A stretch of 64,000 nucleotides of DNA from Photobacterium lipolyticum (GTDB lineage: Bacteria > Pseudomonadota > Gammaproteobacteria > Enterobacterales > Vibrionaceae), in contig NZ_PYMC01000014.1 of assembly GCF_003026475.1 (NCBI RefSeq), forward strand, positions 1 through 64,000, written 5' to 3'. The translations under genes were made by a program, and so were the position numbers. Below are positions 20,538 to 28,878 of this stretch, one piece after another. Numbering within the stretch: the first letter of the stretch is position 1; every line of letters starts with the position of its first letter. Below the pieces are notes generated by a model. It had not been told where the DNA came from, ran no database searches, and worked only from the letters and a program-made list of their open reading frames with translations.

Positions 20538-22147
20538 ATCACGCAGTAACGGTTCCTGCCTTGTGATTTCGCCTCATAGAGTGCCATGTCGACCCGCTTG
20601 AAGAACTCATCGGGTGAGCCGTGTATTGACGGGATCATGGTACTGACACCAATGCTGATGGTGACAATGTTGCGGGCGTCGTCGACGCCGTACTCTCTCG
20701 GCAACTGCAGTTTTTGTATTGCAGATAAAGCCCGTTTAGCTGCGAAAATAGCGGCATTATGATCCTGACCGGGTAATAGCAGCACAAACTCTTCGCCGCC
20801 AAAGCGGGCAAAGAGTGAACCAGAACGTCGCTCAAGCTTGGCCAGTGTGGAGGCGATGACTTTTAAGCACTGATCACCGGCAGCATGACCATATTGGTCG
20901 TTATACATTTTAAAGTGATCGACATCCATGATTAGTAAGGAGAATGGCAGTTGGTGGCGTTCAGCCCTATGCCATTCTTCCATAATTTTTTGGTCAAAAA
21001 CCCGGCGATTATACACTTCTGTCAGGGGGTCGAGTTTGGAAATTATTTCGAGTCTGGCGTTTACCCGTTCCAGCTCGGCGGTTCGCTCAGTGACACGCTG
21101 TTCCAGTTCTTTGTTCAGCCTGATCAGGCTTTCTTCTGCCTGACGGCGTACGATATGCTGCGAGACAATAAAGCCAAACTGTTTGAGCAGGTAGTGGTGG
21201 TAATCATGCAGTGGCATGCCAGTCAGCAGGTTATCACAGGCAATCCAGCCAACAGGCGTATCTTCATCCCATAGTGAGATATAAGCACTCCAGCCAAAGC
21301 CGACCTGTTTCAGGTCATGGTACAAAGGCGTATTATTTTCAATCGCAAGATATTCCTCATTTGACACGGTATGGGCGGTAAACCACAGATCGGGGATTTC
21401 CGATTCAAAGTAATGCTCATCGACAGTATTGCCGTGAATGTCTGTGCCATAAGTCCCGCGCATGCGCTGGTTCTTTGCGAATAGAAAAATGGCCATACGA
21501 TCGAGGTGTAACTGTTTTTTCCCTTCATCTACAGCGGTAAATAGCATGCTATTCATCGAATCAGCTCGCCATAATTTAAAGGAAATCTCATGTAAGGACT
21601 GAAGCTGTTGTAACAGGTTTTGTTGTTCATGCTGGCTGATTTGTAATTCACGCTCAGCTGAACGGCGCCCCAAATGCTCATCTTTAATTGTCTGGCTGAG
21701 TAAGCCGGCATCGAGTTCAGAGGCAAGCAGGGTCGCTAACAGCGAAAAATCTTCACATGCCTGTTGTGTTTCGGAGGGAAGATCGACAATTAAGCAACCT
21801 ATGATATTTGAACGGCGTTCTAGCGGTAACCATAGACGTTTAATGTTGCCATGGGTGGTATATTGCGGCCTGTGATTGCTGATGGCCTTAGTGACATGCT
21901 CACTGGTAATACGAACATTGCTGACAACGTCGATAGGAGGGAATTGGTAGTGAATCCCTTCATGATCCATATCGAGCAAGGTTTTCCATGTCGACTTATA
22001 AGCGACCAAGAGTTGGCTATGGATCACACCAAAACTTTCGCTGAAATTACGGCATGTTAATTCACAAACAGTACGAAGCCCATGGGCATTACCCCATTGT
22101 TCAATAATCCTTTGATAGAAAATACTTAACTGTTTTTGACTGGCCAA
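20534..22147 (-). CDS. Diguanylate cyclase with sensory N-terminus (GGDEF domain)
   Basis: This 537-residue cytoplasmic protein has no transmembrane segment or signal. Residues about 30-330 look like one or two GAF-type sensory domains, then a coiled coil (RLNKELEQRVTERTAELERVN). The C-terminal GGDEF domain has DPLTEVYNRRVF and an active-site GGEEF at residues 450-454, so it should make cyclic di-GMP. The RxxD inhibitory site expected five residues before GGEEF reads RSGS, so product feedback is probably lost. The sensed signal is unknown. It converges tail-to-tail with topB. Confidence 0.9.
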   Translation of the reverse strand: MASQKQLSIFYQRIIEQWGNAHGLRTVCELTCRNFSESFGVIHSQLLVAYKSTWKTLLDMDHEGIHYQFPPIDVVSNVRITSEHVTKAISNHRPQYTTHGNIKRLWLPLERRSNIIGCLIVDLPSETQQACEDFSLLATLLASELDAGLLSQTIKDEHLGRRSAERELQISQHEQQNLLQQLQSLHEISFKLWRADSMNSMLFTAVDEGKKQLHLDRMAIFLFAKNQRMRGTYGTDIHGNTVDEHYFESEIPDLWFTAHTVSNEEYLAIENNTPLYHDLKQVGFGWSAYISLWDEDTPVGWIACDNLLTGMPLHDYHHYLLKQFGFIVSQHIVRRQAEESLIRLNKELEQRVTERTAELERVNARLEIISKLDPLTEVYNRRVFDQKIMEEWHRAERHQLPFSLLIMDVDHFKMYNDQYGHAAGDQCLKVIASTLAKLERRSGSLFARFGGEEFVLLLPGQDHNAAIFAAKRALSAIQKLQLPREYGVDDARNIVTISIGVSTMIPSIHGSPDEFFKRVDMALYEAKSQGRNRYCVI

Positions 22148-22404
22148 CGTCTGACTTCCATATATTTATTTTTATAAGCTGTATTCTTAACGATTGGAGA
22201 GAATAAATTTAGCATGGAAGCCACAGTTTAATATGAAATTTGCTTTGAATTTATAAATTTGCGACAGGAGCCTCATAAGTGTAGGGGAACAAGTCCAATG
22301 GGGGCTGAAGTACAAGTCAGTAAGTTTCAAATATAAGCTAGAAAAATTTGCGTTTATATGCTTATTTTATTGGTATCGCAATTGTTTTTCAGTGGAGTAC
22401 TGCT

Positions 22405-22686
22405 ATGAGGCCAATAATAAGATTTTGCCTGTTCCTCACTGGATTATTGTTGTTAACGGGAGTGGCGGGGTGTACGACTCGCCATGATCAGCTGGCGGAA
22501 TTAGGCTTCACCCGTAACTATCTTGATGGTTATCAGGACGGCTGCAGTAGCCGTAAAGAACAAACGACCACGTATATCGATGGTTTTCGTCGTGATCCCG
22601 AACGGATGATGGCTGACATGAAATACGCCAGTGGCTGGACCGATGGCTTCGAGCAATGCTATGCCGATAACACGGACTTTTACTAG
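22405..22686 (+). CDS. Small lipoprotein of unknown function
   Basis: The 93-residue product has a hydrophobic signal ending TGVAGC (Cys23), predicting lipid attachment. The ~70-residue mature part contains two similar segments, YLDGYQDGC and ASGWTDGFEQCYAD, each with an xDGxxxxC core. That suggests an internal duplication or paired cysteines. GGAG lies 8 bases before the ATG at 22405, which is why a longer frame from 22348 was not used. I do not recognise the family. Confidence 0.75.
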   Translation: MRPIIRFCLFLTGLLLLTGVAGCTTRHDQLAELGFTRNYLDGYQDGCSSRKEQTTTYIDGFRRDPERMMADMKYASGWTDGFEQCYADNTDFY

Positions 22687-22720
22687 TAGCGCGAATGGCC
22701 TAATCTTGCAGAAGGCGATC

Positions 22721-22780
22721 AAAAAAAGCCGCGAGTTTACGGCCTTCTAATTCTTATTTCTAGAAACTTAAAACTACTCA
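22721..22780 (-). repeat. Weak hairpin plus degenerate heptads at the yejM 3' end
   Basis: On the minus strand a short GCCG/CGGC stem is followed by seven U (22721-22743), a possible yejM terminator. Next to it CTTA, CTAG, CTTA and CTAC occur at 22753, 22760, 22767 and 22774, exactly 7 bp apart. The last one contains the yejM stop codon, so a decayed heptad array appears to have supplied the gene end. Confidence 0.55.
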
Positions 22781-24636
22781 GGTTGGTAAAAGCGTTTTAA
22801 CTCATGCATGACCTGCATCAGTGTCGACAGTTTTGGTTTACCTTCATCCATCAGTTTGTAGTTGTTATCGTAAACGCGGTAGTTGCCGTATTTATCGACC
22901 ACCGTGGTGCGGTTTTGCTGAATTACCACGATGTCACGACTGTCACCCGCTAAAATCCAGCTGCGTTTAGGATGTTCTTCAAACAGGTTAACGCCACTGC
23001 TGTAGATTTTCGGTGATGATGAGACATTAAGTAGAGATTCCATCACGGTGGGTACCACATCAAGATGACTGGTTGGGCGGTTGATCTCTGCTACAGGCTG
23101 CCCCGGCCAATGAATGACCATCGGTACTTTCAATTGATACTGGCTGTAATTACTGTTTGCGCCCCAGCTATTAGTACCCGTTTCATTGAACTCCGTTCCA
23201 TGGTTAGCTGTGATAATCACAATGGTATTATCCAGGTCCTGTTTTGCGGTTAGTTCTTCAAAAATATCAGCCAGCAGCTCATCGACATAATAGGCTGCAT
23301 TACGGTAGCTGTTTTTAAGTAACAGCGTAGAGTCAACGCCCTCGGCGTTTATCTTGACGTTACCAAGCGAAGGTGTGAATTGCGGCACATAATCGCCACC
23401 TTCTTCAAATTCTTGTACGGACTTCAGTTCAAGATAGCTGAACCAAGGTTTTTCGCTATTTTGACTATCTAACCAGGTTTTCCAGTCAGCAATAGCCAGT
23501 TGGTCATCTGGCTGCTGGCTTTGATTGGTAGCCAGATTTTCTTCAGCTTGCTTGGTGTTAAAAATAGCCTGGTAGTAAATAGGGGCTTTAAACTGGTTAC
23601 CACTGAACAAACCGAAGTCATAATTGCGTTCTTTAAGGGTCTTCAACAGAATTGGCGTCGAGCCTTCAGAACGTACACTATTGATATACCCACCAGGCAG
23701 GCCGTAGAACAAGCCAAAGATGCCGGTCATATTGTCATTGCTGGCACTGTAGTGGTTTTTGTAGTTTAAATTCTGGTTAGCAAAAGCTGTCAGGTAAGGC
23801 ATGGTTTCTTCATTTACCATGTCACTGCGTAAGCTATCAATCATCACAATCAGTAAGTTCTGATTAGTACCACGATTGTTAAAGCTCAGTTTTTCAATGG
23901 GGTAGCGGATCAGTTCACTTTCGTCTAAACCTTGCTCAGCCCGGCGTTTAACATAGTCTTGACGATCAAGCAGGCCGTGTTTTTCCATGAAGCTTTTCGC
24001 TGTCATCGGGTAAGATAACGGGAAGTTTGAACGCTGCATGGTGACAGGGTGATACAAGTTAGCATCTGCCCAGATATAGAGCAGATGACTACCCAGGAAG
24101 CATAAGCCAAATACGGTGGCAATCGGCACACCCACGTGCTTGCGTGTGAGTTTTCTGAGTTTGCGCCATAACCATTCGGAAAGAATTAATTGCAGCAGGA
24201 AGATGATAGGAACAACAACAAACAGGTATTGCCAGCGGGCATTCAGTTCTGTTTTCTCACCACTTAATAGCAGATCCCATACCAGCGGACTTAAATGTAA
24301 CTCAAGACTTTCGTAGGCATGGGTGTCTAACAATAATGTTGTCAGACCAATTGTAGCGACTAACACCGCAAACAGGCGCATCAGGCGCTGTGACGGGATC
24401 AGAAAACTGGCAGGAAAAAGGATTAAGATATAAAAACCAAAGACAAGAAACCCGAAATGTCCGATCCAACTAAATCCAAGATAAAGCTGTCCCAGTAGCG
24501 TTTCAGGCCATTCAGATTGCACAATGTAACGCGTGCCTAAAAGCATGGCTGCGATAATATTGAAAAAGCTGAACCAGTGCCCCCAGCTAATTAGCTGGGA
24601 GACTTTGTCTTTATAATTATTTCCGCTGGCGACCAT
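22774..24636 (-). CDS. yejM: YejM/PbgA-like inner-membrane protein (DUF3413 and sulfatase-like domains)
   Basis: This 620-residue protein has about five N-terminal transmembrane helices (within residues 15-190) and a large periplasmic sulfatase-fold domain (LLIVMIDSLRSDMVN, later ITANHGTEFNETG). E. coli YejM (PbgA/LapC) adjusts LPS synthesis by controlling LapB and LpxC turnover, and binds lipid A. The metal-binding threonine of true sulfatases is a Ser in DSLRSD, in line with a non-enzymatic role. It is 49 bp downstream of yejL in the same direction, the standard yejL-yejM pair. Confidence 0.93.
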   Translation of the reverse strand: MVASGNNYKDKVSQLISWGHWFSFFNIIAAMLLGTRYIVQSEWPETLLGQLYLGFSWIGHFGFLVFGFYILILFPASFLIPSQRLMRLFAVLVATIGLTTLLLDTHAYESLELHLSPLVWDLLLSGEKTELNARWQYLFVVVPIIFLLQLILSEWLWRKLRKLTRKHVGVPIATVFGLCFLGSHLLYIWADANLYHPVTMQRSNFPLSYPMTAKSFMEKHGLLDRQDYVKRRAEQGLDESELIRYPIEKLSFNNRGTNQNLLIVMIDSLRSDMVNEETMPYLTAFANQNLNYKNHYSASNDNMTGIFGLFYGLPGGYINSVRSEGSTPILLKTLKERNYDFGLFSGNQFKAPIYYQAIFNTKQAEENLATNQSQQPDDQLAIADWKTWLDSQNSEKPWFSYLELKSVQEFEEGGDYVPQFTPSLGNVKINAEGVDSTLLLKNSYRNAAYYVDELLADIFEELTAKQDLDNTIVIITANHGTEFNETGTNSWGANSNYSQYQLKVPMVIHWPGQPVAEINRPTSHLDVVPTVMESLLNVSSSPKIYSSGVNLFEEHPKRSWILAGDSRDIVVIQQNRTTVVDKYGNYRVYDNNYKLMDEGKPKLSTLMQVMHELKRFYQPE

Positions 24637-24685
24637 AAATGTCTGTTCTTCTCAGTCTTAAATGTAAGCGTACAAAAAGGTAAGC

Positions 24686-24904
24686 TTAATCTTTTTTAAT
24701 TGAGTTCAGCAGAGCTTGTGCGAATTTCTCCGCGATGGCTTTCTTTTGCGATGCCGGAACATCGGCATTGATGATGTTAGTTGCAATATTACCCACCACC
24801 ATAAGTGCAAGTTCTGCAGAAGCGTTATGGTTTTCAAGTACGTCGTACACATCGCTAATGATCTGTTCAACTTGCTGATTGCTGTATTTTGAAGTAATTG
24901 GCAT
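24686..24904 (-). CDS. yejL: YejL family protein (DUF1414)
   Basis: This 72-residue helical protein begins [19 protein letters not shown], the family signature. The function is unknown; structures of the family are small helical dimers. It diverges from yejK and precedes yejM. The conserved order yejK/yejL-yejM supports the call. Confidence 0.92.
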   Translation of the reverse strand: MPITSKYSNQQVEQIISDVYDVLENHNASAELALMVVGNIATNIINADVPASQKKAIAEKFAQALLNSIKKD

Positions 24905-24993
24905 AGGAAGTCTTGTTTAATGTCTTAGTTTAAAGTTTAAGAAAGCGACTTATAATAACCTACACTTTACTCTTACTGAAAACCTTTTCCATT

Positions 24994-26007
24994 ATGAGCC
25001 TTATACTTTCGAACGTCATCCTTCACCAGTTGACAAAAAACGAACAAGATGAGCTTGAGATTCATCTTAGAAAACAAATGCTTGATCAGGGTGAGTCAAC
25101 AGAAGACCTAGTTACTGAACTGCATCGAGTATATAGCAGTAAAGGTGCCAAAGGGTTCGCACATTTTGCTGAAGACAGTGAATTTTGCCATTGGTTGAAG
25201 CAATGTCGCACTGGCGAACTGGACTTTTTGACATTTTCTAACCAATCTGCCCAACGATTACAGGCTGAATTAGCAAAATATCCGTTCGCTGAAGCCGGTA
25301 CCTTAGTGATGGCTGAATATCAGTCATTGGCTACGGATTACCTGTTTATTGGTTTGTTGCCAACCCGCCACAGCATGAAAGTTACCGAACAGCTGGATAT
25401 CAGTGCAACTGATTATCTGGACGTTGCCAAAATGGATATCGCGGCGCGTATTGATCTGTCGTCTTGGGAAACGGATGCGGATTCTAATCGTTACCTGACG
25501 TTCATCAAGGGCCGTGTGGGCCGTAAGATCGCTGATTTCTTCTTAGATTTTCTGCAGGCGGTTGTTGGTTTGGACGTGAAGGAACAAAATCAGGTGCTGA
25601 TGCAGGCGGTAGAAGATTTCTGCGCCGACTCACGCTTAGATAAGGAAGAGAAGCAGCAGTATCGTAAGCAGGTTTACGATTACTGTAACGGGCAGCTTCA
25701 GTCCGGTGATGAAGTGGCAGTAAAAGAACTGGCCGGTGAATTACCTAATGCTGAAGACGGGACAAACTTCTACGAATTTACGTCGAACCAAGGGTATGAA
25801 TTGGAAGAGAGCTTCCCTGCCGATCGCACATCCATGCGTAAATTAACCAAGTTTGTAGGATCTGGCGGCGGGCTAACAATTAATTTCGACAGCATGTTGC
25901 TGGGTGAGCGTATTTTCTATGATGCAGAAACTGACACGCTGACTATCAAAGGTACGCCACCTAACTTAAAAGATCAGCTACAGCGACGTTTGAACAGCGA
26001 TAACTGA
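24994..26007 (+). CDS. yejK: Nucleoid-associated protein NdpA/YejK
   Basis: The 337-residue cytoplasmic protein matches YejK/NdpA, a spermidine-nucleoid-associated protein. It begins MSLILSNVILHQL and contains the family blocks YLDVAKMDIAARIDL and FIKGRVGRKIADFFLDFL. The precise role in chromosome structure is not settled to my knowledge. It is transcribed divergently from yejL and followed by a terminator. Confidence 0.94.
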   Translation: MSLILSNVILHQLTKNEQDELEIHLRKQMLDQGESTEDLVTELHRVYSSKGAKGFAHFAEDSEFCHWLKQCRTGELDFLTFSNQSAQRLQAELAKYPFAEAGTLVMAEYQSLATDYLFIGLLPTRHSMKVTEQLDISATDYLDVAKMDIAARIDLSSWETDADSNRYLTFIKGRVGRKIADFFLDFLQAVVGLDVKEQNQVLMQAVEDFCADSRLDKEEKQQYRKQVYDYCNGQLQSGDEVAVKELAGELPNAEDGTNFYEFTSNQGYELEESFPADRTSMRKLTKFVGSGGGLTINFDSMLLGERIFYDAETDTLTIKGTPPNLKDQLQRRLNSDN

Positions 26008-26011
26008 TCTA

Positions 26012-26025
26012 ATACCAACCGGTAT
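26012..26025. repeat. 14-bp palindromic repeat, copy 1
   Basis: ATACCAACCGGTAT is a near-palindrome 5 bases after the yejK stop. A second copy in the other orientation, ATACCGATTGGTAT, is at 28191-28204 beside the flavodoxin stop. Both touch gene ends. Confidence 0.6.
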
Positions 26026-26044
26026 AAAATGGCTATGTACGTAA

Positions 26045-26076
26045 ACCATCTTCGTTCTGACGAAGGTGGTTTTTTT
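26045..26076 (+). terminator. yejK terminator
   Basis: ACCATCTTCGT pairs with ACGAAGGTGGT (one wobble) around a TCTG loop, then seven T. Confidence 0.9.
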
Positions 26077-26250
26077 GTATCTTCGATGTGTTTGGTTTTA
26101 CAGGCAGATTTGATGTGTATGTATTAATCTTATTGCTTATTGGATTTCATCAGCAACTTTGTCTAAAGTTAATACTAACTAATTGTATAAAAAGAATATT
26201 GGAGGCGATGGTACCAATTTTCTTTTTCTGATGCGATAACAGGAGTTAGC

Positions 26251-27507
26251 ATGGATGACAGAGAAACCGTACTTTCACTCCAGGCTGAAAAGACTGCCCC
26301 CAGTCATCGTAAAACCAGATTGCTACTCTCGAAGAAAGTACTTTATACCTTCGTATTGGTGATTATTTCGAGTGCTGGCCTGTTTGGTTACCTGTCATTT
26401 CAGTCTTCCCAAGTGCGAGAAGTTATTGGCCTGATTTCTCAGGTTGAGTCGGAAGCAGAGCAACTAAGAAGCACTGTCCCCCTGAATATGGCAGTGCCTG
26501 AATCAGCGCAAAGCCATGTGTCGGTGGCACTCCGAAAACACCTGCTTGAACTCAACGATGTCTCCGTTGCCAGTCAGTTTGAAGAACCGCTGAAGACCTT
26601 AATTTTACAAGGCGGACAATTCGTTGAGGAAGTCGATAAGGCTTTAATGACCGGGCAGGCGAACCATCGGTCAGCTGTTCAAAATATCAGCCAGAGCAGC
26701 TCTCAGAACCAGTTTTATACGCTTAAAAATGACCTGTTGGCTTATGAGCTCTGGTTGTCCCAGATGAACTTGATACTAATGGCTGTCGTATCACTTTCAG
26801 GGGTGATGATGACACTCTATGCCGCGAAGAGGGCTGACGAAGTCGCAACAGCAGGCGTATCAACAACGGAGGCATCAATAACATTAAGAGGAGAAAAGGT
26901 GAATGCTGCCGTTGTAGTTGCAATGCCGGCAGAAGAGGTCAGTGAGGCCGAAAAAGCAATAATTTCAGAGTTGATGACAGCGATACCTGAGCCTGTTGAG
27001 CCTTCAGCGATGTGTGCAGAAGTGTCACCGGTGGAATTGACAGAAGTGGCTTATTTACAGCAAGAGGCAATATTTGATGTTCAATCTATATTAGACAGTA
27101 TGGATGGCGATAAAGAGTCGGTAATAATGTTGCTGGAAATCTTCATTGAGGAACATTCTGGTGACGGGGAGCACCTGAAAAACTGTATTGAGCAGTCTGA
27201 TGTCGATAAGGCCAGTTTATTGATCCATAGCTTGAAAGGAGTGGCGAGCAACCTCGGAGCGGCGTCATTGCGGTCGATTTCCGAGCATATTGAGTATGCT
27301 TTAAAAAATAAACAAACAGTGACCAGTACAGACTGCACAGATCTCAGTCTGGCGATTAAAAATGTCGTCAGTGCAGTAGAAGCCTATCTGGTGGAAGAAA
27401 GAAGTGTTTCTGAGGACTCCCCTGATACAGCCGAAGAAGTGAAAAAATGTCAGTTTGTTGAGGTTAATACCAATCGTGATGATAATCTGGCCATTCAGCA
27501 AGAATGA
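26251..27507 (+). CDS. Membrane-anchored HPt-domain protein without kinase domain
   Basis: The 418-residue protein has a transmembrane helix at about 30-50 (LYTFVLVIISSAGLFGYL), a ~120-residue periplasmic region, and a second helix at about 173-193. A long acidic linker follows, then a C-terminal HPt domain (about 280-375) with phospho-acceptor His326 in LIHSLKGVASNLGA. The topology is that of a hybrid sensor kinase with the HisKA, ATPase and receiver parts missing. HPt proteins relay phosphate between receivers; here the partners are unknown. No two-component genes adjoin it. It may be a sensor that modulates a soluble relay, or a decayed kinase trimmed in frame. Confidence 0.82.
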   Translation: MDDRETVLSLQAEKTAPSHRKTRLLLSKKVLYTFVLVIISSAGLFGYLSFQSSQVREVIGLISQVESEAEQLRSTVPLNMAVPESAQSHVSVALRKHLLELNDVSVASQFEEPLKTLILQGGQFVEEVDKALMTGQANHRSAVQNISQSSSQNQFYTLKNDLLAYELWLSQMNLILMAVVSLSGVMMTLYAAKRADEVATAGVSTTEASITLRGEKVNAAVVVAMPAEEVSEAEKAIISELMTAIPEPVEPSAMCAEVSPVELTEVAYLQQEAIFDVQSILDSMDGDKESVIMLLEIFIEEHSGDGEHLKNCIEQSDVDKASLLIHSLKGVASNLGAASLRSISEHIEYALKNKQTVTSTDCTDLSLAIKNVVSAVEAYLVEERSVSEDSPDTAEEVKKCQFVEVNTNRDDNLAIQQE

Positions 27508-27657
27508 ATGGGTTCAGTAAGAGGTACTTGACTGCGGAGAGCGCCTTTCTCTGCGGGTATTTATTCACATGGGCAATGCCACCACCGTATATTGTATAGA
27601 CCGTTTTACTGCAACAATTCAGCCTCTAGAGGATAAAAGTGTGAGCAATGCACAAAG

Positions 27658-27671
27658 TTGATCCTTATCAA
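27658..27671. promoter_or_regulatory. FNR-type box before ygbA
   Basis: TTGATCCTTATCAA is a perfect match to the FNR consensus TTGAT-N4-ATCAA. A GATAAT hexamer lies at 27693-27698, at class II spacing. That would put the transcript start only a few bases before the ATG at 27708, so a nearly leaderless mRNA or another CRP/FNR-family regulator is possible. Confidence 0.65.
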
Positions 27672-27707
27672 TAGTTGGTTTTCGAAGGGGTGGATAATAG
27701 CCGCCCT

Positions 27708-28073
27708 ATGATTATTCTAAATAAACAGTCAGTTCGTTCACAGCGTGAACTGGATACAGTGAAAGCGATGATTCGCCTATATTGTAAAACGCTGCACCGT
27801 GGGGCGATTGTTTGCCCTGAATGTGAAAGTCTTTTTGAGTATGTTAAAAACAAGGTTGATGGCTGCCGTTTAGCGGATGAAAAGCCAACCTGTTTGAAAT
27901 GTCACCGGCATTGTTATCACCCTGCCAAACGTCTGCAAATGGCACATGTGATGCGCTGGGCGTTACCAAGATTCATCTGGCGTCATCCGCTACGGGCATT
28001 ACAATATAAATTTTATGGGAAGAGTCAGAATAGCAATCTGCCATCACGCAATGTTACGGAGTATCTCAAGTAA
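27708..28073 (+). CDS. ygbA: YgbA family protein (nitrous oxide-stimulated promoter family)
   Basis: The 121-residue protein has paired cysteines CPECESLF and CLKCHRHCYHP, then the family block RWALPRFIWRHPLRAL. It aligns well with E. coli YgbA, whose gene responds to nitric oxide. The cysteines suggest metal or Fe-S binding; the biochemical role is not established to my knowledge. The ATG at 27708 was preferred because its distance to the conserved core fits YgbA. A TTG at 27675 and a GTG at 27690 are in frame. A perfect FNR-type box lies 37 bp upstream. It sits near hcp, another nitrosative-stress gene. Confidence 0.85.
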   Translation: MIILNKQSVRSQRELDTVKAMIRLYCKTLHRGAIVCPECESLFEYVKNKVDGCRLADEKPTCLKCHRHCYHPAKRLQMAHVMRWALPRFIWRHPLRALQYKFYGKSQNSNLPSRNVTEYLK

Positions 28074-28141
28074 TTGTTGATGCATTGATGTGCGATGGAG
28101 AGATACCGACTGACAAGGACGTTGATATAAGGATTAAAGAG

Positions 28142-28165
28142 AAGGCTGCCAGAGGCAGCCTTTTT
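28142..28165 (+). terminator. ygbA terminator
   Basis: AAGGCTGCC pairs perfectly with GGCAGCCTT around AGA and is followed by a T run. Confidence 0.9.
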
Positions 28166-28190
28166 GTTTGCTGTTCGTTTGCATACGGTT

Positions 28191-28204
28191 ATACCGATTG
28201 GTAT
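28191..28204. repeat. 14-bp palindromic repeat, copy 2
   Basis: ATACCGATTGGTAT, 4 bases from the flavodoxin stop. It is the inverted-orientation relative of the copy at 26012-26025. Confidence 0.6.
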
Positions 28205-28207
28205 TAA

Positions 28208-28705
28208 TTATGCGGCGCTCAGCCCCAGGTTTACCAGCCAGGTCGCAATACGGTCATCGGTCAGTTCTGGCTGACGGTCTTCATCCAGCGCCAAGCCGAC
28301 AAATTTATCATCAACTACCGCGCGGGAGTCATTAAAGTCATAGCCATCAGTGGACCATTGACCGATGAGTTCCCCCCCCGCATCTTCAATCAGCTCAGCA
28401 AGATCGCCCATTGCATCCTGGAAGCTGTCTGGGTAATCAACCTGATCGCCAAGGCCAAATAGCGCGACTTTTTTGCCACTGAGATCGGCATCTTCCAGTT
28501 CTGGTACAAAGTAATCCCAATCAGGCTGCATTTCACCGTAGTTAGCGGTAGGGGTGCCTAAAATGATTAAGTCAAGATCATCAAAAATTTCGTTGCTGCA
28601 GCCGGCAATGTCACTGGCGTCAACGCCTAACTGCGCTGCAATTTTATTAGCAACGGCTTCAGTGTTTCCGGTGTCACTACCAAAAAAGATACCAATGTTT
28701 TTCAT
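28208..28705 (-). CDS. Long-chain flavodoxin
   Basis: This 165-residue FMN protein begins IGIFFGSDTGNTEAVA, whose TGNT loop binds the FMN phosphate. It has GTPTANYGEMQPDWDYF (Trp/Tyr flavin-stacking loop) and LFGLGDQVDYPDSF. Flavodoxins carry low-potential electrons in the cytoplasm. The start at 28705 has GGAG 6 bases upstream; an in-frame start at 28723 is poorer. The gene lies directly downstream of nifJ on the same strand, so it is the likely electron acceptor of pyruvate:flavodoxin oxidoreductase. A heptad array separates the two, so co-transcription is unsure. Confidence 0.93.
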   Translation of the reverse strand: MKNIGIFFGSDTGNTEAVANKIAAQLGVDASDIAGCSNEIFDDLDLIILGTPTANYGEMQPDWDYFVPELEDADLSGKKVALFGLGDQVDYPDSFQDAMGDLAELIEDAGGELIGQWSTDGYDFNDSRAVVDDKFVGLALDEDRQPELTDDRIATWLVNLGLSAA

Positions 28706-28766
28706 GTTAATCTCCAGTGCCATTACGCTTAACTATTTAGTCGCTATGGCGGGTGTTTAAAATTAA

Positions 28767-28869
28767 TTTCGAGTTTCGAGTTTCGAGTTTCGAGTTTCGA
28801 GTGTCGAGGACCTAGGGGCGAGGATCTAGAATCGAGTAACTCGGACCTGGGAACTCGATACTCGCCCCT
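28767..28869. repeat. Heptad array TTTCGAG with degenerate, self-complementary tail
   Basis: Five TTTCGAG units and one TGTCGAG run from 28767 to 28808. Degenerate heptads ending CTAG, CGAG, CTAG and CGAG follow in exact register to 28836, and then CTCG (the reverse complement of CGAG) every 7 or 14 bp to 28864. AGGGGCGAG (28814-28822) pairs exactly with CTCGCCCCT (28861-28869). The array fills the gap between nifJ and the flavodoxin gene. Confidence 0.9.
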
Positions 28870-28878
28870 CATGACTAT

